This document shows, one piece after another, positions 59,501 through 64,000 of a stretch of 64,000 bases of DNA. The notes under the pieces are model-generated. The model was not told the DNA's origin and made no database searches. It saw nothing but the letters and a program-made list of their open reading frames with translations. Where the stretch lies: NCBI RefSeq assembly GCF_010093535.1, contig NW_022985163.1:2207285-2271284 (forward strand). The letters run 5' to 3'. This DNA comes from Lindgomyces ingoldianus (taxonomy: Eukaryota > Ascomycota > Dothideomycetes > Pleosporales > Lindgomycetaceae). The first letter of the stretch is position 1. The number at the start of each line of letters is the position of its first letter. A program made the translations under genes and the position numbers.

Positions 59501-62100
59501 ATCTAAGTATTACTTAGTACTTTTCTTTTAATAGCAAGATGTTAAAAGATATCTAGTTATTAGTTTCTTTAGTGTTTATAATAAGTTTATAAGTTTTAAG
59601 TTGTATCTATTCTACTCTATATTTAATTAATAAGGTGTCTGCTAGAGTTACTTTAAAAGGTCTTTTTTTACTTTTAAAAAGTATTTTTTTTTAGTTAACC
59701 TACATAAAGTTAATTACTGTAAAGGTGCAACTACTATTTATTAGTGTAAGGCCTGTCTACTTTTGTTTTAGGCAGGAAAGGGTTATTTCTGTAGTTAGGC
59801 TCCTGCCTAGTCCTTGTTCTACAGTAATAAGGGTACAGAGTTTGTAGAGAACTTTTAGATAGTTTATACTATTATCTTCTTCTACTTTAAAAGCTTCTTC
59901 CTAATAGCTTTTAATTTAGTTAGATTATATTTTATATTTTTAATAACTTTATATTATGCATTTTACTATAGTGCAGTGTTAATCTTCTACTTTATAGTAA
60001 TATAGCATTTAGTTGTTTTATTAGTAGGCTTTCTACTAAAAATAGTAAAATGCGCAGTCTGCTTAGTTTTTACATTCTGTCTAAAGTTTCTATTTGTGTT
60101 TAGTTCTAATATTGCAGTAGGCGAACTAAGGCATTTTATAAGTTAATGCTATTCTAGGGAGTGTGTTATTTACAAGTTTGCTTGCCTAAATTTTATATAG
60201 CTACTAGCTAGCTTTATGTTTAGTTAGCTAGTGTTTTAGGTAGTATTTGTTAACGCATAGATACTAGTTATAAGGGCAATTTCTAAGATTATTCTAGACT
60301 AGTATTAGTTAAACTTGTGTCTATCTTAGGTACTCTTTTGTTTGTACTATCTGTAAAAAGTAGCTTTAATATGTGCATTAGAATTTATTATGTCTTTAAC
60401 TTTTACATAAAATGTAATATCTATTTTATTAGTAAGTTTCTAGGTTTTTTTATGTAATTACTAGTGCTAGAGGGGGTGTGTTAGCTCTCTAGTTGCAAGG
60501 TTTTAAAGTTATTAATAAAGTGCATTACTAATTAGAACTCTTTTCTTTGTTTAAAATTTTCTAAAACATTTTTTATTATTTTTTGTTATTTAGCATAGCG
60601 TAGTAAGTTTTAGTAATTTTTTTAATTATGTTGTAAGTGTTTGCATTATTATTAATGTGTACTTTATACATTATTTTTCTGTAATTTTATAAGTTATAGG
60701 TATTACTGCACTTCTAGCAGTTGCTATAGTTAAATTAGTATTATAGCTCTTAGGCAAAGATTTTAGTTATTAGTTGTTTTAGTAGGAATAATTTTTTCCC
60801 TTCTTTTATGTTTGCAACATATGTTGTTGCTTATGTGTAGCCTTACTATTTTTTATAAATAGCTGCTTGTTCTAGTGCCTTAAATACATTATTATTATTC
60901 TAAACTTTAACTTTTTAGTATTCTATTAGGCATCTATTAGATTTATAATTACCTCTATATTACTAGTAGAGGTTCTTGTTTAGTCTGTCTAGAATTTTAG
61001 GTCCTGTTAGACCCTACTTTATATGTATTACTTTTATAGTTAGTCTTTTATCTTTATTCTTTTAGTTACTAGAGTCTAGGCATTCTCTTCTATAATGTTC
61101 TACTTTTTTATAGTTAAGGCACGCTTTTTCTTTAAGCTATTTCTGTTATTTAGTACTTAGTAGCAGCCTTTTACTTATTTAGAACTTGCTTTTTTTCTTA
61201 GTTAAGCTCTATGTATGTTTAGCATAGCTAAGATCTATTAGTTTGCTGTTAGACTATTAAGCCTTCTTCCTCCTCTAAAATACTTCTAGTTTCTAGGGCG
61301 TTATGCTAAGGTGTTTTTCTTAAAGACGTTCTTAATGTTAGTTATTATACATAGTTGCCCTTTTTATGTATTCTTTAAATTTCTCTAGTTTACTGTAATG
61401 CATAAATTTATCTTTAATTATGTTAAATAGTCTGTTATAAAACATTCTTCTAACAGCTACTTTATTAGTTTATCTGCTAATAGCTAATTGTTTGCAGAAG
61501 CGTGCTGCATATAATTAAATAGTGCCTTTTTTTTATTATAGAGTGTCTATTCTGTTAACTGCCTTTTTCTTCTAGTTAGCTTAGCTATAGATTATTATAA
61601 AAGCTTATTTAAAAGCGTCTATGCTTTAAAAGATTTTTTAAGTATAAATAAAAAAAATTTTTTTAGTTACTTTATGTTTTATCTAATTATCTGCGTGTAG
61701 TTAGAACTAGATAGCTAGGGGTCCCTCTAGGTAAAGTTCTATCTATAAGATTATTTCCTTATCTGTCTAAAAAGCGCCTTTATTATATTATATATATAAA
61801 TAATATTAAGTAAAGAATAGCTTAAGGTCCTTAGCTATGCTATTAAATAATTTAAGTAGGGCTAGGCATAGTAACTTTTTTAACTTAATGCTAGTCTTTT
61901 TTTTAGCAGCGTTGCAGAGCTTAGCAACTTCTAGGTGGAGGGCGTAAAGTTATTAGATGTGCAGTTGTTATTAAAGCTAAGATCTAAGTGCTTTAATTTC
62001 TTAATAAAGATATTATATTTATTAACTATGTTCCTCTTTATTCTTAGATAGGGTTTTACTAGTGCTAGCTACACTAGCTCCTATTATGCTAATATTAAGA
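56560..62100 (-). pseudogene. Decayed gag-pol of element B
   Basis: Minus-strand remnants: a gag zinc knuckle near 61080-61130 (C-x2-Y-x4-H-x4-C after Cys-to-Tyr change). Reverse transcriptase follows near 58560-58650 with YLNNILIYTKES replacing YLDD. The integrase core is near 57330-57480, where ITIDFITG keeps the first catalytic aspartate and VIVNKTTKF has lost the second. Order and spacing are those of Ty3/gypsy. Confidence 0.82.
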
Positions 62101-62141
62101 AAGGTGTAAGGTGCTATACTTTTTAGAGAGTTAGTAATTAA

Positions 62142-62740
62142 TATTATAATCCTTACTCTAGAGAAATAGTGTTTTCTAGAGTACAACAGCCTATATAGAT
62201 GTTAGTAAGAAAGGGGCAAGAACTTAGCTAGATTAGGTGTACAGTCTGTTAAGCAGAGTAAAGGATAGTTAGGGTTTAAAAGGCAGGCTGTAGTTTATCC
62301 CTATAGCTATATAAGTAGCTTAGGTTTTACTAGTTAGGTAGATAAAGGTTAGAGGTATATATGTTATAAGATATACAAGGCAGCTTAATTCTCTTTAAAA
62401 AGGATATTAAGCTTCTTAGTCTATTATAAAGAATAAACTAAACATTAATTACAACCTCCTAACTATAGTTAAGATTAAGACTATATACATAGTAGTTGCA
62501 TACTTGCATGTTTGCATGTTTGCAGGCTTATCTAGCCTGCATAGCCTGCGATCCTGTAAGCCTGCAAGGTCTTATTAGACAACACACTCTGCTAGGCATT
62601 TATTTGTTAAGTGGCGCCATTCCTCCTCTGTCCTATTATACGGTCCGTTGATCGCGGGGTTAAGCGTCTTCCACCCAATATCGCCCGGGACGTGTGGGAC
62701 AGCAAGCTGAGTCATTACGGTCGTTCTGTTGGCCGTAACA
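62142..62740 (-). repeat. Right LTR of element B (5' LTR in element sense)
   Basis: 599 bp. The inner start is mutated to TATTATAATCC, while the outer 120 bp (about 62620-62740) keeps CGGTCCGTTGATCGCGGGG and ends GGCCGTAACA. Confidence 0.92.
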
Positions 62741-63307
62741 GTTGCTTACACACCTAAGTCGCTTACTTTTGCCAAGACCCTACTAAACTACCCTTTCTAC
62801 ACTAATGCATTCCCCACAACACTACTTAGACGCGCTAAAAGAACATTAGATACAGCTTACGCTCTAAGCTTTTAAATAAGACATAAAACTCTTAAAGAAA
62901 TGTGCTGTAGCTATGTACAAAGTCCTATAAAAGATAATAAATAACTATAGTGCTAGGTAACCTTTATAAGCTAATTCTACAGCTAAATTATAAAGGCTAG
63001 GTAATAAAAAGAAGCAGGTGATTGTTAAGACTATACTTAAGCTATATGTGTAAGGAATTTCCTCTTAGATAGCATTTATAGCTAATATAGCTAATTCTTT
63101 GCGCACTAAGCATAATCTAGGCTATGTTTACATAAACTAGCCTAGTATATTTGTAAAGCGTTATTTAGAGCTTAAAGTAAAGTTTTAAGCGTAAGTATAG
63201 TTAAAAGATATCTAGCTAATTATAAACTCTATTTTGCTAAAGTTATATATGTTATTATCCTAGATGCTATACTTAGCTTTAATATTCTCTACAAGGCTAA
63301 ACCTGCC

Positions 63308-63562
63308 NNNNNNNNNNNNNNNNNNNNNNNNNNNNNNNNNNNNNNNNNNNNNNNNNNNNNNNNNNNNNNNNNNNNNNNNNNNNNNNNNNNNNNNNNNNNN
63401 NNNNNNNNNNNNNNNNNNNNNNNNNNNNNNNNNNNNNNNNNNNNNNNNNNNNNNNNNNNNNNNNNNNNNNNNNNNNNNNNNNNNNNNNNNNNNNNNNNNN
63501 NNNNNNNNNNNNNNNNNNNNNNNNNNNNNNNNNNNNNNNNNNNNNNNNNNNNNNNNNNNNNN
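63308..63562. other. Assembly gap, 255 N
   Basis: Unresolved bases in the loop and right arm of foldback copy 2. Long inverted arms commonly defeat assembly and sequencing, so the gap size may be an estimate. The reading frames across it are meaningless. Confidence 0.95.
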
Positions 63563-63692
63563 ATCTAACATTCTTTTAGCGCGTCTAAGTAGTGTTGTGG
63601 GGAATGCATTAGTGTAGAAAGGGTGGTTTAGTAGGGTCTTGGCAAAAGTAAGCGACTTAGGTGTGTGAGCAACTCGCCTATAAAGTACGTTA

Positions 63693-64000
63693 CCTATTAG
63701 ACTGCCTTTTTTTATAAATAAGAAGAATAGCTAGCATGTAAAGAATAAAATAACTATAAGTTCTACTACTTTTAGTAAAAAGTAGTAAGAAAGGAAGACT
63801 ATCTAACATTATATTACTTAGTTAAGAATTATAAATGTAAAGTAGCTAACTACTGCAACTAAAAACACTAAATTTATAAAAAAAAGAAAGATAAATTTAA
63901 TAATAACTTATAAGACATTAATCTTTACCTTTTTTAAAATAAAGAAGTTCTTTATAACATATTAGCTCTAGTTATAGTAGGATAAGGGATAGAATACAGT
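63693..64000 (+). other. AT-rich continuation of element C
   Basis: TA-rich DNA after the right TA duplication of foldback copy 2. It should be the continuation of the sequence ending at 55074. No domain can be read in the 308 bp available. Confidence 0.45.

Larger units (their letters stand above)
55099..62740 (-). mobile_element. Element B: full-length Ty3/gypsy element, 7642 bp, RIP-mutated
   Basis: Two 599-bp LTRs (55099-55697 and 62142-62740), outer ends TGTTAC and GTAACA, and a perfect 5-bp target duplication GTTGC at 55094-55098 and 62741-62745. Gag-pol is on the minus strand. An antisense frame lies next to the left LTR. It is a relative of element A with diverged LTR (599 versus 618 bp). 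Confidence 0.94.
55077..63690. mobile_element. Foldback element, copy 2, hosting element B
   Basis: Inverted ends ACGTACTTCATAGGCGAGTT and its partner ending AAAGTACGT, flanked by TA at 55075-55076 and 63691-63692. It is in the opposite orientation to copy 1: its loop (about 63200-63307) is the reverse complement of copy 1's loop. Element B inserted 22 bp inside the left end. At 63015-63050 it shows the uninterrupted sequence where copy 1 carries its Ty3 insertion, and at about 63665 the uninterrupted site of copy 1's solo LTR. A 255-N gap covers part of the loop and right arm. Confidence 0.88.
43135..64000 (+). mobile_element. Element C: partial Ty3/gypsy element, plus strand, broken by two insertions
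   Basis: The host for the right-hand stack. A proposed 5' LTR starts with TGTTACGG (43135) and resumes after element A at 52654. It ends with TATAACA (52957), giving an LTR of about 590 bp. A decayed gag follows to 55074, then foldback copy 2 (55077-63690), then AT-rich sequence to the window end. The far LTR lies outside the window, so the LTR limits rest on end motifs only. Orientation comes from the plus-strand gag. Confidence 0.6.

Noticed and set aside
63260..63617. Open frames spanning the run of Ns
   Set aside because: They exist only because N codons contain no stops.
41020..64000. AT-rich block as a centromere
   Set aside because: The AT richness is explained by RIP of identifiable nested transposons. 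Centromeric function would need CENP-A mapping.
1..64000. tRNA, rRNA and CRISPR arrays
   Set aside because: No convincing tRNA B-box with a matching cloverleaf, no rRNA segment and no regularly spaced array were seen. The short tandem units in the solo LTR are not CRISPR.

Overview
The window comes from a filamentous ascomycete (Pezizomycotina). Three things point there. The protein-coding genes have short introns of about 43-170 bp with GTANGT-type donors. Several families are typical of these fungi: a SAT4/rhodopsin-like membrane protein, a C2H2-type regulator, and a patatin/NB-ARC NLR. Finally, long stretches of transposon sequence have been converted to TA-rich DNA with C-to-T and G-to-A changes, the signature of repeat-induced point mutation (RIP). 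The species cannot be told from the sequence.

Layout. (1) 1-1618: mostly non-coding flank with one decayed ORF. (2) 1621-8998: a foldback DNA element (TA target duplication, arms of about 480 bp). It carries a full-length minus-strand Ty3/gypsy element (318-bp LTRs, AGACT duplication) and a GC-rich 280-bp solo LTR (TAAGC duplication). (3) 9001-10140: AT-rich transposon debris. (4) 10141-40147: a gene-bearing segment of normal composition. It holds a cytochrome P450, a small hypothetical gene, an MFS transporter whose last exon is split by a 3.1-kb hAT element, a C2H2-like nuclear protein, CENP-O/Mcm21, an acetyl-CoA transporter, a 2-Cys peroxiredoxin, a decayed protein kinase, a decayed patatin/NB-ARC NLR, and a rhodopsin-like membrane protein. 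(5) 41020-64000: a transposon stack. It contains a Tc1/mariner element, a plus-strand Ty3/gypsy element (element C) broken by two insertions, a related pair of minus-strand Ty3/gypsy elements (A at 43422-52648, B at 55099-62740), two copies of a 331-361-bp solo LTR, an 886-bp hAT-like element, and a second foldback copy that hosts element B.

How the genes relate. The P450 (11437-13199) and the MFS pump (14748-19767) are the sort of pair found in small secondary-metabolism or detoxification clusters, but no backbone synthase is present and the pump is interrupted. CENP-O and the acetyl-CoA transporter are divergently transcribed from a shared 428-bp promoter. The kinase and NLR remnants form a small graveyard of rapidly evolving genes between the conserved housekeeping genes and the transposon-rich right end.

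Main points for follow-up: an antisense reading frame with a Zn(II)2Cys6-like cysteine pattern and coiled-coil tail, shared by the two diverged Ty3 elements A and B; a fall-off of RIP toward the outer edges of all three LTR pairs; the hAT-split transporter; and a 314-bp exact duplication across a 10-N gap that is almost certainly an assembly error.
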